A DNA stretch of 11,869 nucleotides from Actinomycetota bacterium (GCA_009703165.1 WLGP01000011.1:1-11869), one strand, 5' to 3'. Shown: positions 1-8,721, numbered from the stretch's first letter. Notes: generated from the letters alone by a model not told the origin. A program made the numbers and translations.

Positions 1-311
1 ATCTGCCATTTCTCTCAATCGGCGCCGTAGGTTTTGTATCTGTCTGTGGCCACACAGTGGGTAACGAACTTAAAGCGATGCTCGATGCCTGGTTTGCCGG
101 TGATACCGCTCGAGCCCTTGAGATTCACCAGAAGTTGATTCCTGTATTTAAGGGAACTTTCAGAACACAAGGCGCGATTTTGACCAAGGCTGCCATGACA
201 TTGATGGGTCTTCCTGGAGGAACAACCAGACTCCCACTTGTTGATGCAACCCCTGCACAGATTGCTACTCTGCGAGAAGATCTCATCGCAGGTGGCGTGC
301 AGCTCAACTAA
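1..311 (+). CDS. dapA: 4-hydroxy-tetrahydrodipicolinate synthase, C-terminal part (partial, 5' end outside window)
   Basis: The reading frame (first full codon at base 3) is open from the left edge to a TAA at 309-311 and gives about 102 C-terminal residues. The segments GAVGFVSVCGHTVGNEL, FRTQGAILTKAAM and LPLVDATPAQIATLRED match the C-terminal helices of actinobacterial DapA. DapA is a cytosolic TIM-barrel enzyme that condenses pyruvate with aspartate semialdehyde, the first committed step to diaminopimelate and lysine. The catalytic lysine lies upstream of the window and cannot be seen. An internal GTG at 57 is not a start, because the homologous sequence continues upstream of it. The next gene begins 6 bp after the stop, which suggests one operon; dapA followed by RNase J is a common actinobacterial order. 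Confidence 0.93.
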   Translation, partial: LPFLSIGAVGFVSVCGHTVGNELKAMLDAWFAGDTARALEIHQKLIPVFKGTFRTQGAILTKAAMTLMGLPGGTTRLPLVDATPAQIATLREDLIAGGVQLN

Positions 312-317
312 CCTCAT

Positions 318-2000
318 ATGACGCATCCGCATCCAGGTTTAGGAACACCTCCCGCATTAGTTTCAGGTGGCCTTCGCATCGTTGCCCTCGGGGGAATCGC
401 CGAAATTGGTCGCAATATGACCGTTTATGAAACAAAGGGAAAGTTAATTGTTGTCGATTGTGGAGTTCTCTTCCCTGAGGATAATCAACCAGGAATTGAT
501 CTGATCCTTCCTGACTTTTCATATATCCGCGATCGCCTTAACGACGTTATTGCCATTGTCTTAACACATGGACATGAGGATCACATTGGGGCAGTTCCAT
601 ATCTCTTGCGTGAACGTGGAGATATCCCTCTCTACGGTTCACCACTGACCCTGGCGCTGATTACTGCTAAATTGAAGGAACATCGAATTACAGCTATTAC
701 TCGTGAAGTTCGCGAAGGAATGACAGAAGATATCGGCCCCTTTGAACTCGAATTTGTCGCAGTTAACCATTCAATTCCTGATGCTCTAGCAATCTCGATC
801 CGCACTGATGCTGGTCGAGTCCTGCACACAGGTGATTTCAAAATGGATCAGTTGCCATTAGATGGTCGCCTTACAGACCTGCGCACATTTGCTCGAATGG
901 GGGAGGAGGGCGTCGATATCTTCCTCGTTGATTCAACGAATGCCGACGTTCCAGGATTTACACCCTCTGAGCGCGAAATCATGCCGGCGCTCAATCGCGT
1001 TATTGCGTCAACGAAGCGACGCGTGATCGTCGCTTCATTCTCCTCGCACGTCCACCGCGTCCAGCAAGTAATTGATGTTGCAGCAGAGCATGGCCGCAAA
1101 GTCGTCTTTATCGGGCGCTCCATGGTGCGCAATATGAAGATTGCTCAAGAGATGGGCTATCTCACCGTCCCACCAAATATGATCTTAGATTCCAAAGATC
1201 TCGAAACTTATGGTGATGATGTTGTTTTGATCTGTACTGGATCACAAGGTGAGCCGATGGCTGCTCTGTCTCGTATGGCAAATGGTGACCATCAAATTCG
1301 CGTCGGCGATGGAGATACAGTGATTTTGGCATCTTCACTTATTCCAGGAAATGAAAACTCTGTCTTCAGAGTCATCAATGAACTCACACGTTTTGGTGCA
1401 AAAGTGGTTCATAAGGCCAATGCCATGGTCCACGTATCAGGACATGCTGCCGCTGGAGAGCTTCTCTACTGTTACAACATCGTCAAGCCAAAATATGCCC
1501 TCCCTGTTCACGGAGAATGGCGACACCTCAAGGCAAATGCGCAATTGGCAATCGAAGCCGGCGTCCCACGTGAGAATGCTTTCATTATCGAAAACGGAAT
1601 CGTTGTTGATCTGGTCGATCATGTCGCAGAGGTTGTTGGCGCAGTCCCATGTGGCTTTGTCTATGTAGATGGACAGAGCATCGGAGATATCACCGAAGCA
1701 TCTCTGAAAGATCGACGAATTCTTGGAGAAGAAGGTTTCATCTCTGTCTTTGTCGTAGTTGAAGCTCAGAGCGGAAAGATCATTTCAGGACCAGATATCC
1801 ACGCCCGTGGATTTAATGAAGATGAGGCGCTCTTCGACGAAGTTAAATCCCAGATCGAAAAAGCGCTAGCAAAAGCCGTTGCAGATGGAATTGATGGAAC
1901 GCATCAACTACAGCAGGTCGTTCGACGAACAATCGGCAATTGGGTCGGACAAAAACATCGACGCCGTCCGATGATTGTTCCCGTAGTTGTTGAGGTCTAA
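318..2000 (+). CDS. rnj: Ribonuclease J (metallo-beta-lactamase/beta-CASP RNase)
   Basis: This 560-residue protein has the usual family length. RNase J is a cytosolic endoribonuclease and 5'-3' exoribonuclease for mRNA decay and rRNA maturation. The metallo-beta-lactamase zinc motif THGHEDH is at residues 83-89 (H84, H86, D88, H89). Further metal ligands are probably H151 (in VNHSIPDAL) and D173 (in HTGDFK). The beta-CASP part follows (FLVDSTNAD, VASFSSHVHR, ICTGSQGEP, HVSGHAA, LPVHGEWRHL), then a C-terminal domain ending VPVVVEV. The ATG at 318 is preferred because the MTHPHPGLGTPP N-terminus resembles that of other actinobacterial RNase J proteins. No strong Shine-Dalgarno sequence is seen, so it is probably translated by coupling with dapA, whose stop is 6 bp upstream. 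Confidence 0.96.
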   Translation: MTHPHPGLGTPPALVSGGLRIVALGGIAEIGRNMTVYETKGKLIVVDCGVLFPEDNQPGIDLILPDFSYIRDRLNDVIAIVLTHGHEDHIGAVPYLLRERGDIPLYGSPLTLALITAKLKEHRITAITREVREGMTEDIGPFELEFVAVNHSIPDALAISIRTDAGRVLHTGDFKMDQLPLDGRLTDLRTFARMGEEGVDIFLVDSTNADVPGFTPSEREIMPALNRVIASTKRRVIVASFSSHVHRVQQVIDVAAEHGRKVVFIGRSMVRNMKIAQEMGYLTVPPNMILDSKDLETYGDDVVLICTGSQGEPMAALSRMANGDHQIRVGDGDTVILASSLIPGNENSVFRVINELTRFGAKVVHKANAMVHVSGHAAAGELLYCYNIVKPKYALPVHGEWRHLKANAQLAIEAGVPRENAFIIENGIVVDLVDHVAEVVGAVPCGFVYVDGQSIGDITEASLKDRRILGEEGFISVFVVVEAQSGKIISGPDIHARGFNEDEALFDEVKSQIEKALAKAVADGIDGTHQLQQVVRRTIGNWVGQKHRRRPMIVPVVVEV

Positions 2001-2004
2001 CTGA

Positions 2005-2010
2005 TAATAT
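2005..2010 (+). promoter_or_regulatory. Candidate -10 element for a leaderless ftsK transcript
   Basis: TAATAT lies exactly 7 nt before the GTG start of ftsK, the distance expected if transcription starts at the start codon. No good TTG-type -35 lies 16-18 bp upstream. AAAAGG at 2011-2016 is too close to the GTG (1 nt) to act as a normal ribosome binding site. Overlapping alternatives (GATAAT 2003-2008, TATAAA 2008-2013) are also possible. Confidence 0.35.
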
Positions 2011-2017
2011 AAAAGGT

Positions 2018-4348
2018 GTGGCCAAGAAAAAGACTCGCACCAAGCAGGGTTCATCCCTTCCTGCAGTAGCAGGCCGCGCAATCTCGGCCACCTGGTCGGC
2101 GCTGGCAAAGGCCTTCGGTTCAACAGTCCGATTCCTAGCCCGCGGAGCTAAAGATCTCGATCCGGTACATCGCCGCGATGGCGCGGGGTTGCTCATCCTC
2201 ATTCTTGCCCTTGCTGCCCTAGTCGGCACCTGGTTTAAATCTGAAAGTATCTTGAGCGATCTCCTCTATGCCATCTTCTACGGAGTATTTGGAAAGATCG
2301 GCTTCTTCGCGCCTATCGTTTTGGGTTATTTCGCAGTGCGCATCTTTAAAAACCCAGAAGATACAAAGTCACTGGGTCGAATTGTAATTGGAATCTTGCT
2401 TCTGCTTATCTCAAGTACTGGCTTTATCCATTTTGTATCAGGTTTTGCTGCCCCTACAGATGGCGCAACAGCGATGCGCAATGGCGGAGGTTTACTCGGT
2501 TACGGAGTCTCGCTGCCGCTTGAGCGTTTAATGACCGAAGTTCTCGCCCAACCATTTCTTATCTTGCTCTTCTTCTTCGGCCTTCTTGTTACAACAGCGA
2601 CACCGTTCTCTGCTGTGCTTACCAAGATTTCCGCTCTCTTTTCTTGGATCTGGAATAAGCGCCCAGAACGCACCGAAGAAGAGTTCGAAATTACTGATAC
2701 CCCTCCATTCGATACCCCAGTCGTAGGGTGGAATCAAGAGCCAGAAGATGAAGAGCTGCTTGATGAAGATGAGTTTGATAAAGAATTTACAGTTGAGACT
2801 CCACGTCCACCTGTTACTGCAACACCTATTGCTTCCAGCGGGGGAGTAGCAAAGCGAATTGAGCAGCTACTGCTCACGGGAGATTCCACTTATGAACTCC
2901 CATCACAAGATCTGCTTCGCACAGGTCCTGCCTCAAAGAGTAAGAGCAAGGCCAATGACACAGTCGTTGCAGCCCTTACCGAGGTCTTTAAGCAATTTGA
3001 GATCGATGCTGAAGTGACCGGCTTTATGCGTGGCCCAACAGTTACTCGTTATGAGGTTGAACTTGGCAACGCAGTAAAGGTTGAGCGCATCACAGCACTT
3101 GCAAAGAATATTTCATATGCAGTAGCTAGCAGCGATGTCAGAATTCTTTCGCCGATTCCGGGTAAATCCGCCGTCGGTATTGAAATTCCAAATACTGACC
3201 GTGAAATCGTCGCTTTAGGCGATGTTATGAGATCTTCAGTTGCGGGGCAGGATCACCACCCAATGCTCGTTGCATTAGGTAAAGATGTTGAAGGTAACTT
3301 CGTCTGTGCAAACCTTGCCAAGATGCCACACCTTCTTGTTGCAGGAGCCACCGGCGCTGGTAAATCTTCCATGATCAACGCAATGATCTCTTCAATTTTG
3401 ATGCGTGCAACCCCTGATGATGTACGCCTTGTTCTTATCGATCCTAAGCGCGTTGAGTTAACAGCTTATGAGGGCATCCCACATTTGATTACCCCGATTA
3501 TTACCAATCCAAAGAAGGCAGCTGATGCGCTTACTTGGGTGGTTCGTGAGATGGATCTGCGATATGAGGATCTTGCAACATTTGGATTTAGACATATCGA
3601 TGATTTCAATAAGGCTGTGCGCGCCGGCAAGGTAAAACCTCCTGAGGGGAGCGATCGAATTGTTGAGCCATACCCATATCTACTTGTCATTATCGATGAG
3701 CTCGCTGATTTGATGATGGTTGCAGCACGTGAGGTAGAAGAGTCTGTCGTTCGCATTACTCAACTCGCTCGATCTGCCGGTATTCACTTAGTTCTAGCAA
3801 CACAGCGCCCAAGCGTTGATGTAGTCACCGGTTTGATTAAGGCGAACGTTCCTTCACGTCTGTCATTTGCCACATCATCACTTGCAGATAGCCGAGTGAT
3901 TCTCGATAGTCCAGGTGCTGAAAAGCTTGTCGGACAGGGCGACGGCCTCTTTATTCCAATGGGTGCTTCCCGTGCGATTCGTATTCAGGGTGCTTATATT
4001 TCAGAGCGCGAGATCGAAGCGATCGTTGGACATGTAAAGAAGCAACTCTCACCTCGCTATCGTGAAGATGTCACAGCACCTCCTGCATCAACAAAGCAGA
4101 TCGATAAAGAGATCGGTGACGATCTCGATCTCTTGTGTCAGGCAGTTGAGTTGGTAGTTGGTACACAATTTGGATCAACATCAATGTTGCAACGTAAGTT
4201 GCGCGTTGGTTTTGCAAAAGCTGGGCGCCTCATGGATCTGATGGAGTCGCGAGGAATTGTTGGACCGTCAGAAGGTTCTAAGGCGCGCGTAGTCATGGTG
4301 AAGGCTGATGAACTGGAATCGGTTTTAGCCACGCTCCGCGACTACTAG
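2018..4348 (+). CDS. ftsK: DNA translocase FtsK/SpoIIIE
   Basis: This 776-residue septal DNA pump clears chromosome termini at division and activates dimer resolution. Four hydrophobic membrane segments are visible at about residues 56-73, 91-110, 119-143 and 178-200, followed by an acidic linker (about 217-262). The motor carries Walker A GATGAGKS at 443-450 and Walker B LLVIIDE with D560-E561. Other motor motifs are IDPKRVEL, ATQRPSVDVVTGLIKANVPSR and DSPGAEKLVGQGDG. A gamma-type winged helix that reads polarity sequences in DNA sits at about 700-765 (QAVELVV...STSMLQRKLRVGFAKAGRLMDLMESRGIVGP). GTG 2018 is the only start near the RNase J stop (17 bp away) and gives a basic MAKKKTRTKQ N-terminus. 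It lacks the very long linker of E. coli FtsK, which is normal for actinobacteria and Gram-positives. Confidence 0.96.
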   Translation: MAKKKTRTKQGSSLPAVAGRAISATWSALAKAFGSTVRFLARGAKDLDPVHRRDGAGLLILILALAALVGTWFKSESILSDLLYAIFYGVFGKIGFFAPIVLGYFAVRIFKNPEDTKSLGRIVIGILLLLISSTGFIHFVSGFAAPTDGATAMRNGGGLLGYGVSLPLERLMTEVLAQPFLILLFFFGLLVTTATPFSAVLTKISALFSWIWNKRPERTEEEFEITDTPPFDTPVVGWNQEPEDEELLDEDEFDKEFTVETPRPPVTATPIASSGGVAKRIEQLLLTGDSTYELPSQDLLRTGPASKSKSKANDTVVAALTEVFKQFEIDAEVTGFMRGPTVTRYEVELGNAVKVERITALAKNISYAVASSDVRILSPIPGKSAVGIEIPNTDREIVALGDVMRSSVAGQDHHPMLVALGKDVEGNFVCANLAKMPHLLVAGATGAGKSSMINAMISSILMRATPDDVRLVLIDPKRVELTAYEGIPHLITPIITNPKKAADALTWVVREMDLRYEDLATFGFRHIDDFNKAVRAGKVKPPEGSDRIVEPYPYLLVIIDELADLMMVAAREVEESVVRITQLARSAGIHLVLATQRPSVDVVTGLIKANVPSRLSFATSSLADSRVILDSPGAEKLVGQGDGLFIPMGASRAIRIQGAYISEREIEAIVGHVKKQLSPRYREDVTAPPASTKQIDKEIGDDLDLLCQAVELVVGTQFGSTSMLQRKLRVGFAKAGRLMDLMESRGIVGPSEGSKARVVMVKADELESVLATLRDY

Positions 4349-4358
4349 TGAGATCTAG

Positions 4359-4416
4359 TCACCCTACAAATATCACCCAATTAGGGCTAGGTTGATTGAT
4401 CTTCCTCACCCTACAA
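4359..4416 (+). repeat. Direct repeat TCACCCTACAA (4359-4369 and 4406-4416)
   Basis: Two perfect 11-bp copies start 47 bp apart in the 119-bp gap after ftsK. Each copy ends in TACAA, the beginning of a possible -10 element, so they may be two promoter copies or two operator sites. No strong terminator was found in this gap; only short stems occur, such as GTGA/TCAC and CCCTA/TAGGG. Confidence 0.4.
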
Positions 4417-4417
4417 T
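4412..4417 (+). promoter_or_regulatory. Candidate -10 element upstream of the RodZ-like gene
   Basis: TACAAT matches the TAnnnT -10 pattern and lies 50 bp before the ATG at 4468. The -35 is poorly conserved (AGGTTG-like, about 17 bp upstream). A second candidate, GATAAT at 4432-4437, lies nearer the start. A new promoter here is plausible because this is the largest gap inside the housekeeping block. Confidence 0.3.
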
Positions 4418-4467
4418 TTTCCAGTGGGGTTGATAATCACCCCCCACCAAACGAGATTGTTGGTGAG

Positions 4468-5217
4468 ATGACACTAGGCGAGGGTCTACGACGAGCACGC
4501 GAAGATGCGGGCTTGAGCCTTGACGAACTCGCACATAAAACCAATCTGCGCAGTAGTTTGATTACTTTAATTGAAAAAGATGACTTTTCTCAATGTGGCG
4601 GAGATACCTATGCGCGCGGACATATCAGAAATATTGCTCGTGCAGTTGGGGTCTCACCTATAGAGTTTTTAGCAGCATTTGATGCAGATCATTCAACTGA
4701 TTCGCGTTCGATCCATGCCCAGTTAGTCGATAACAATGCAGCTGCTATTCGAGGTGAAAATCGAAAGTTATCGTGGAAAGTACTCGCGGGAGCCTCGCTT
4801 TCGATCGTCGCACTTATTGGTGTTGCGCAATTTTCAATTAATGCACTTGATTCGCAAAACTCGACTAGTGAAGTAATTAGCGAAACAGTAGAACCCTCTG
4901 TCGCCTCTGTGACACCATCGGCAACGCCATCTGTAACGCCACCGGCAACTACGGAAGCGGTTACCCCAACAGGCGGGCCATTACAGCTTGTAATCTCAGC
5001 AACGCGTGGAAACTCCAACATCCATGTCGTTGTTGTTGGAAAGACTCTTTACAAAGGCCCACTCTTCCAGGGTGAAGAGAAGACATTTGTTGGCGAAAAC
5101 TCCATTTCAATCTACTTAGGAAATGCCGGAGACCTTGATTTAACTCTCAACGGAGAGAAATTAGCTCCATTGGGTGAGCGAAATCAGGAAATTCGTAAGA
5201 CTTTTAGAGCCAAGTAA
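4468..5217 (+). CDS. RodZ-like membrane protein: HTH domain, one TM segment, DUF4115 domain
   Basis: This 249-residue protein carries an N-terminal Cro/C1-type helix-turn-helix of the HTH_25 kind (residues 2-70: MTLGEGLRRAREDAGLSLDE, IEKDDFSQCGGDTYARGHIR). One transmembrane helix follows (about 104-125), then a Ser/Thr/Pro-rich extracytoplasmic linker (129-168), then a beta-rich DUF4115 domain (about 171-247). RodZ links the MreB cytoskeleton to the cell-wall machinery in rod-shaped bacteria; whether that role applies here is not shown. Homologs of this layout sit between ftsK and rimO in other actinobacteria. ATG 4468 was chosen over an in-frame upstream TTG at 4396 because MTLGEGLRRAREDAG is the family's normal N-terminus. 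GGTGAG directly precedes the ATG, within a CACCAA/TTGGTG inverted repeat (4445-4450/4460-4465). Confidence 0.88.
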   Translation: MTLGEGLRRAREDAGLSLDELAHKTNLRSSLITLIEKDDFSQCGGDTYARGHIRNIARAVGVSPIEFLAAFDADHSTDSRSIHAQLVDNNAAAIRGENRKLSWKVLAGASLSIVALIGVAQFSINALDSQNSTSEVISETVEPSVASVTPSATPSVTPPATTEAVTPTGGPLQLVISATRGNSNIHVVVVGKTLYKGPLFQGEEKTFVGENSISIYLGNAGDLDLTLNGEKLAPLGERNQEIRKTFRAK

Positions 5218-5229
5218 GGCGCCGCACTG

Positions 5230-5235
5230 TACTAT
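5230..5235 (+). promoter_or_regulatory. Candidate -10 element for a leaderless rimO transcript
   Basis: TACTAT ends 7 nt before the rimO ATG at 5243, in a 25-bp gap that holds no Shine-Dalgarno sequence. This geometry matches leaderless actinobacterial promoters. No convincing -35 is seen. Confidence 0.4.
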
Positions 5236-5242
5236 CTGACAA

Positions 5243-6625
5243 ATGAGTCGGACCGTTGCAATAATTACGATGGGCTGTGCCCGTAATGATGTCGACTCTG
5301 AAGAGCTAGCAGGTCGCCTCGAAGCAGATGGCTGGACCTTGGTCGACGATGTTGAAAATGCTGAAGTCGCCGTTGTAAATACCTGTGGATTTATCGAATC
5401 GGCAAAGAAAGATTCAGTTGATGCCCTGCTTGAGGCAAATTCACTCAAGGGGCATGGAACAACGCGCGCAGTAGTGGCCGTCGGATGCATGGCTGAACGC
5501 TACGGAAAAGAGTTGGCAGAGGCCCTACCTGAGGCAGATGCAATTCTTGGTTTTGATGATTATCAGGATATTTCGGCGCGACTGCAATCGATCATCTCAG
5601 GGCAGAGCCATGTTTCGCATACTCCACGTGATCGCAGGTCGCTATTGCCTATCGCGCCAGTTGATCGCGCTAAAGCTCGCGATGAAAACTATGAATCCTC
5701 ACTCGGTGCCGGAGGTTCGCTCTTTCGCAAACGCCTTGGAGATGCTCCGTGGGCTCCGTTAAAGATTGCTTCGGGTTGTGATCGCAGATGTTCATTCTGT
5801 GCAATCCCATATTTCCGCGGCTCCTTTATCTCTCGCCGTCCAACCGAAGTATTAAAAGAAGCCGAATGGCTTGCCCAGAACGGCGTGAGCGAGCTCTTCT
5901 TGGTCAGTGAAAATACAACCTCATATGGAAAAGATTTAGGCGATCTGATGTTGATGGAGAAGATCCTCCATGAATTCGGAGAGATTGATGGCGTTGAACG
6001 CGTGCGCCTTTCATACCTGCAGCCGGCAGAGATGCGCCCATCGCTACTGCAGGCGATGATCTCAACTGAGAAAGTTGCACCTTATTTTGATCTCTCATTC
6101 CAGCATGTAAGTCCAACGCTTTTGCGGCGCATGCGTCGCTTCGGAGATAGCGAAAAATTCTTACATCTGATCACTCAGATCCGAGCGCTCTCACCAGAGG
6201 CTGGCATCCGCTCTAACTTCATCGTTGGTTTCCCGGGGGAGACGCAAGAAGATTTCGATCTCTTGGCAGATTTCATTACCCAAGCCCAACTTGATGCGAT
6301 TGGTGTATTTGGTTATTCAGATGAGGATAAGACTGAAGCACTTGACTTAAGCGACAAGGTCGACCCTGATCTCATTGCAGAGCGCGTTGAATCACTCTCT
6401 TCTTTAGCCGATGAGATGGTCTCGCTCCGTGCCGCTTCTCGTATAGGTGAGCAGGTTCGTGTGCTCATTGAAGATGAAGAGAACCAAGAGGGGCGCGCTG
6501 CACATCAAGGCCCAGAAGTAGATGGCACCACCTCATTTATCGGTACATCATTTAAAGTTGGTCAGTATGTTGACGGTATTGTCACTCAATCGCTCGGAGC
6601 GGATTTGGTAGCCCGTCCACTATGA
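5243..6625 (+). CDS. rimO: Ribosomal protein S12 aspartate methylthiotransferase
   Basis: This 460-residue radical-SAM enzyme adds a methylthio group to a conserved aspartate of ribosomal protein S12. The N-terminal UPF0004 domain holds the three cysteines of the auxiliary [4Fe-4S] cluster: C12 ([12 protein letters not shown]), C48 (NTCGF) and C82 (VGCMAE). The radical-SAM CxxxCxxC motif is C179-DRR-C183-SF-C186. A C-terminal TRAM domain spans about residues 395-460. [14 protein letters not shown] favours RimO over the paralogous tRNA enzyme MiaB. The ATG at 5243 is preferred because [15 protein letters not shown] is a full family N-terminus. Its stop overlaps the next start (ATGA), so pgsA is translationally coupled. 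Confidence 0.95.
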   Translation: MSRTVAIITMGCARNDVDSEELAGRLEADGWTLVDDVENAEVAVVNTCGFIESAKKDSVDALLEANSLKGHGTTRAVVAVGCMAERYGKELAEALPEADAILGFDDYQDISARLQSIISGQSHVSHTPRDRRSLLPIAPVDRAKARDENYESSLGAGGSLFRKRLGDAPWAPLKIASGCDRRCSFCAIPYFRGSFISRRPTEVLKEAEWLAQNGVSELFLVSENTTSYGKDLGDLMLMEKILHEFGEIDGVERVRLSYLQPAEMRPSLLQAMISTEKVAPYFDLSFQHVSPTLLRRMRRFGDSEKFLHLITQIRALSPEAGIRSNFIVGFPGETQEDFDLLADFITQAQLDAIGVFGYSDEDKTEALDLSDKVDPDLIAERVESLSSLADEMVSLRAASRIGEQVRVLIEDEENQEGRAAHQGPEVDGTTSFIGTSFKVGQYVDGIVTQSLGADLVARPL

Positions 6626-7161
6626 AAAAGTACTTCTCACCAAATGCAATCACCATTTCGCGCATTCTGTTGATCCCATTTGGCGTCTATGCAATCTTTA
6701 AAAATGGTGGCGATGATACAACCTGGCAAGTAATCGCTTGGTGCATCTACTTCGTGCTTGGCATGTCAGATCTCTTGGATGGGCACTTAGCCCGTTCGAC
6801 CAACCAGGTCAGCGAGCTTGGAAAGTTTCTCGATCCAGTTGCAGATAAAGCGCTTATCGGTTCTGCCATGATCTCGCTCTCTCTTCTCGATCGATTCCCA
6901 TGGTGGATTACGATCGTAATCTTGGCTCGAGAAATTGGAATCACACTCTTTCGGATCGCTGTTATTAAGGGCGGAGTCATTCCAGCAAGCCGCGGTGGAA
7001 AGATAAAGAGCACCTTCCAGAGCTTTGGAGTCGGCTTCTTTATGCTGCCGATGCCTGAGAGCCTTTATTGGTTTAGGGATGGCTTTATCGCGATTGCAAT
7101 TATTCTCACTATCGTGACCGGCTTTAACTATGTACGATTGGCTATGGAGAGACCGAAGTAA
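6622..7161 (+). CDS. pgsA: CDP-diacylglycerol–glycerol-3-phosphate 3-phosphatidyltransferase
   Basis: This 179-residue integral membrane enzyme makes phosphatidylglycerol phosphate, the committed step to phosphatidylglycerol and cardiolipin. The full CDP-alcohol phosphotransferase motif is present: D50-xx-D53-G54-xx-A57-R58, then G67-xxx-D71-xxx-D75 (DLLDGHLAR ... GKFLDPVAD). Several hydrophobic helices flank it, and the short basic start [19 protein letters not shown] is typical of PgsA. It overlaps rimO by 4 bp (ATGA). Other members of the superfamily share the motif, but length, N-terminus and the position next to rimO and cinA favour PgsA. Confidence 0.92.
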   Translation: MKKYFSPNAITISRILLIPFGVYAIFKNGGDDTTWQVIAWCIYFVLGMSDLLDGHLARSTNQVSELGKFLDPVADKALIGSAMISLSLLDRFPWWITIVILAREIGITLFRIAVIKGGVIPASRGGKIKSTFQSFGVGFFMLPMPESLYWFRDGFIAIAIILTIVTGFNYVRLAMERPK

Positions 7162-7180
7162 GAAATGGTGAGGGGGAGTA

Positions 7181-7678
7181 ATGACACTTTCCTCAGAGAT
7201 CACCGCGATGGTCAAAGAAATTATTGCCACTCTTGCCTCACATGGCCAATCTCTGGTTACCGCAGAATCAATTACTGCTGGGGGATTGAGCTCGGCAATC
7301 ACAACAGTTGAGGGATCTTCTCAAATATTTCTTGGCGGGATCGTTGCTTATCAAGATTATGTCAAAGTAGATGTTCTTGGCGTTGATCAGCAGATCATCG
7401 ATGCACATACTGTCTACAGCCAAGAAGTAGCTGTTGCTATGGCAAAGGCAGTTCGTGAAAAGTTTGCTTCGACGTGGGCTATTGCAACAACTGGGGTAGC
7501 AGGGCCAGGGCCGACAGATGGGGTTGCAGCCGGCACAGTATGGGTCGCCATAGATGGGCCAGTAACTCAGAGCCTTGAACTCTCACTTTCAGGTGGGCGC
7601 GAAAGCGTGCGAAACGCTACCGTTGCCACTGCAATTGGCTCATTTACGCGTATCCTTAGAGAACGAAATAGCAGATAG
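7181..7678 (+). CDS. cinA: CinA C-terminal domain protein (nicotinamide-nucleotide amidase type)
   Basis: This 165-residue protein consists of the CinA C-terminal (PncC) domain only; the N-terminal MoaB-like domain of long CinA proteins is absent. The stand-alone form is common in actinobacteria. The domain deamidates nicotinamide mononucleotide to nicotinate mononucleotide and salvages pyridine nucleotides. Recognisable segments are TAESITAGGLSSAI, FLGGIVAYQDYVKVDVLGV and TTGVAGPGPTDGVAAGTVWVAI. The strong purine-rich ribosome binding site AGGGGGAG (7171-7178) immediately before ATG 7181 fixes the start. It lies 19 bp after pgsA. Confidence 0.92.
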   Translation: MTLSSEITAMVKEIIATLASHGQSLVTAESITAGGLSSAITTVEGSSQIFLGGIVAYQDYVKVDVLGVDQQIIDAHTVYSQEVAVAMAKAVREKFASTWAIATTGVAGPGPTDGVAAGTVWVAIDGPVTQSLELSLSGGRESVRNATVATAIGSFTRILRERNSR

Positions 7679-7690
7679 AGGGGAGTGGTC

Positions 7691-7957
7691 GTGGTCTTGT
7701 TACGTGAAGCAGTCGGCAGCTCTCTTCGCGCTGCGCGCACCGAACAATCGCGCACACTTCGCGATGTTGCACGTGAAGCGCGAGTATCACTTGGCTATCT
7801 CTCTGAAGTCGAACGTGGACAGAAAGAGGCATCGTCTGAGCTTCTCAATGCAATCTGCGACGCCCTCGGCCTACAACTTTCTGCACTCATGAGTGATGTC
7901 ACTCTTCAGATCGCATCTGGCGAGATCGCGAAGCTCTCCGTTGTCGACGCAGCCTAA
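7691..7957 (+). CDS. clgR: ClgR-type XRE transcriptional regulator
   Basis: This 88-residue Cro/C1-type HTH protein is nearly identical in pattern to actinobacterial ClgR ([53 protein letters not shown]). ClgR activates clp protease and other proteostasis or stress genes. GTG 7691 is chosen over GTG 7685 because it gives the family's MVLLRE start and lies 5 nt after GGGGAG (7680-7685); the upstream GTG overlaps that ribosome binding site. The C-terminus ends in Ala-Ala (VVDAA). Streptomyces ClgR is reported to be a Clp substrate whose degradation depends on its C-terminal alanines, so a feedback degron is plausible here. It lies 12 bp downstream of cinA. Confidence 0.92.
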   Translation: MVLLREAVGSSLRAARTEQSRTLRDVAREARVSLGYLSEVERGQKEASSELLNAICDALGLQLSALMSDVTLQIASGEIAKLSVVDAA

Positions 7958-8468
7958 GTACGCCACGCAAGGCGCTTCACATCGCCGTACCGAAGAGGCG
8001 ATTCTCCAGGGAACAAAAGATCTGATTGCAATTCAAGGTCTTTCTAAAATTTCAATGATTGATATCTCAGCAACTTCTGAAGTTGCCCGCGCTACTTTAT
8101 ATAACCATTTTCGCGATAAGAGTTCAGTTGTTGAAGCACTCCTTTCCTCTGAGGTCTCTCGAGTTATAGAGCAGGCACAGTCAGCCGGAACTCCGGCTGA
8201 TGCCCTCGAATACCTCTCGATTGCCATCTCTTCAGATAGCGCTCTCGCCGGGTTGCGCCAGCACGATCCAGGGTTGATTGCGCAATTGTTGATTCATAGC
8301 GAACACCCTCTCTACCTTGATCTTGCACGTGCGATATTTGCACTGACGCAATCACAGAGCGCTACCGGCCTTGCCATGCGTTGGTTACTTGGTCAAGCAG
8401 TACAGCCACTTACTCCAGAGCAGTCGCGCGAACAGGCTGCGCTCCTTGTCGAGAACACTCTCTTCTAA
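7941..8468 (+). CDS. TetR-family transcriptional regulator
   Basis: This protein of about 175 residues has a TetR-type N-terminal DNA-binding domain: [20 protein letters not shown], then the [27 protein letters not shown] (about residues 37-60). A helical ligand-binding domain of low similarity follows. The start is uncertain. No ATG lies after the clgR stop; TTG 7941 gives a family-like N-terminus with a 17-bp overlap into clgR, while GTG 7893 or ATG 7896 would add an Arg/Ser-rich extension that reads clgR out of frame. The overlap implies coupled translation with clgR. Ligand and targets cannot be inferred. A TetR regulator between clgR and DUF3046 is not part of the usual actinobacterial order I know. 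Confidence 0.8.
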   Translation: MSTQPKYATQGASHRRTEEAILQGTKDLIAIQGLSKISMIDISATSEVARATLYNHFRDKSSVVEALLSSEVSRVIEQAQSAGTPADALEYLSIAISSDSALAGLRQHDPGLIAQLLIHSEHPLYLDLARAIFALTQSQSATGLAMRWLLGQAVQPLTPEQSREQAALLVENTLF

Positions 8469-8497
8469 AAACTGTAGATGCAAATGGATTGCACCAG

Positions 8498-8698
8498 ATG
8501 AGGATCTCTGATCTACGTAATCGGATAGAACTCTCTTTCGGTAGCGATTGGGCCTCCTCTTTCTGCAAAGACATCGCACTTTCTGAGCTCGGGAGCAAGA
8601 CAGTTGATGAAGCGCTGGCTGCAGGACATGAAGCAGCAGATATCTGGCGAGCTGTCTGTGCTGCACACCCAGTAGAGACCCTTGCACACAAGTACTAA
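8498..8698 (+). CDS. DUF3046 family protein
   Basis: This 66-residue protein has the DUF3046 pattern MRISDLRNRIELSFG ... ALSELGSKTVDEALAAG ... DIWRAVCAAHPV and the family's usual length. Its function is unknown. It is an actinobacterial hallmark that commonly lies immediately upstream of recA. ATG 8498 is preferred to the upstream in-frame GTG because it gives exactly the family N-terminus. No clear ribosome binding site is visible, and the TetR stop is 29 bp upstream. Here recA does not follow. Confidence 0.88.
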   Translation: MRISDLRNRIELSFGSDWASSFCKDIALSELGSKTVDEALAAGHEAADIWRAVCAAHPVETLAHKY

Positions 8699-8721
8699 CT
8701 GCAAGTTATTTGCATAATTTC

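Noticed and set aside
4445..4465. CACCAA/TTGGTG hairpin hiding the RodZ-like start as a riboswitch
   Set aside because: Only 6 bp around a 9-nt loop with no larger conserved structure; short stems like this are common by chance.
4396..4467. Extension of the RodZ-like protein to TTG 4396
   Set aside because: The extra 24 residues are not family-like and would cover the candidate promoter; MTLGEGLRRAREDAG at 4468 is the usual start.
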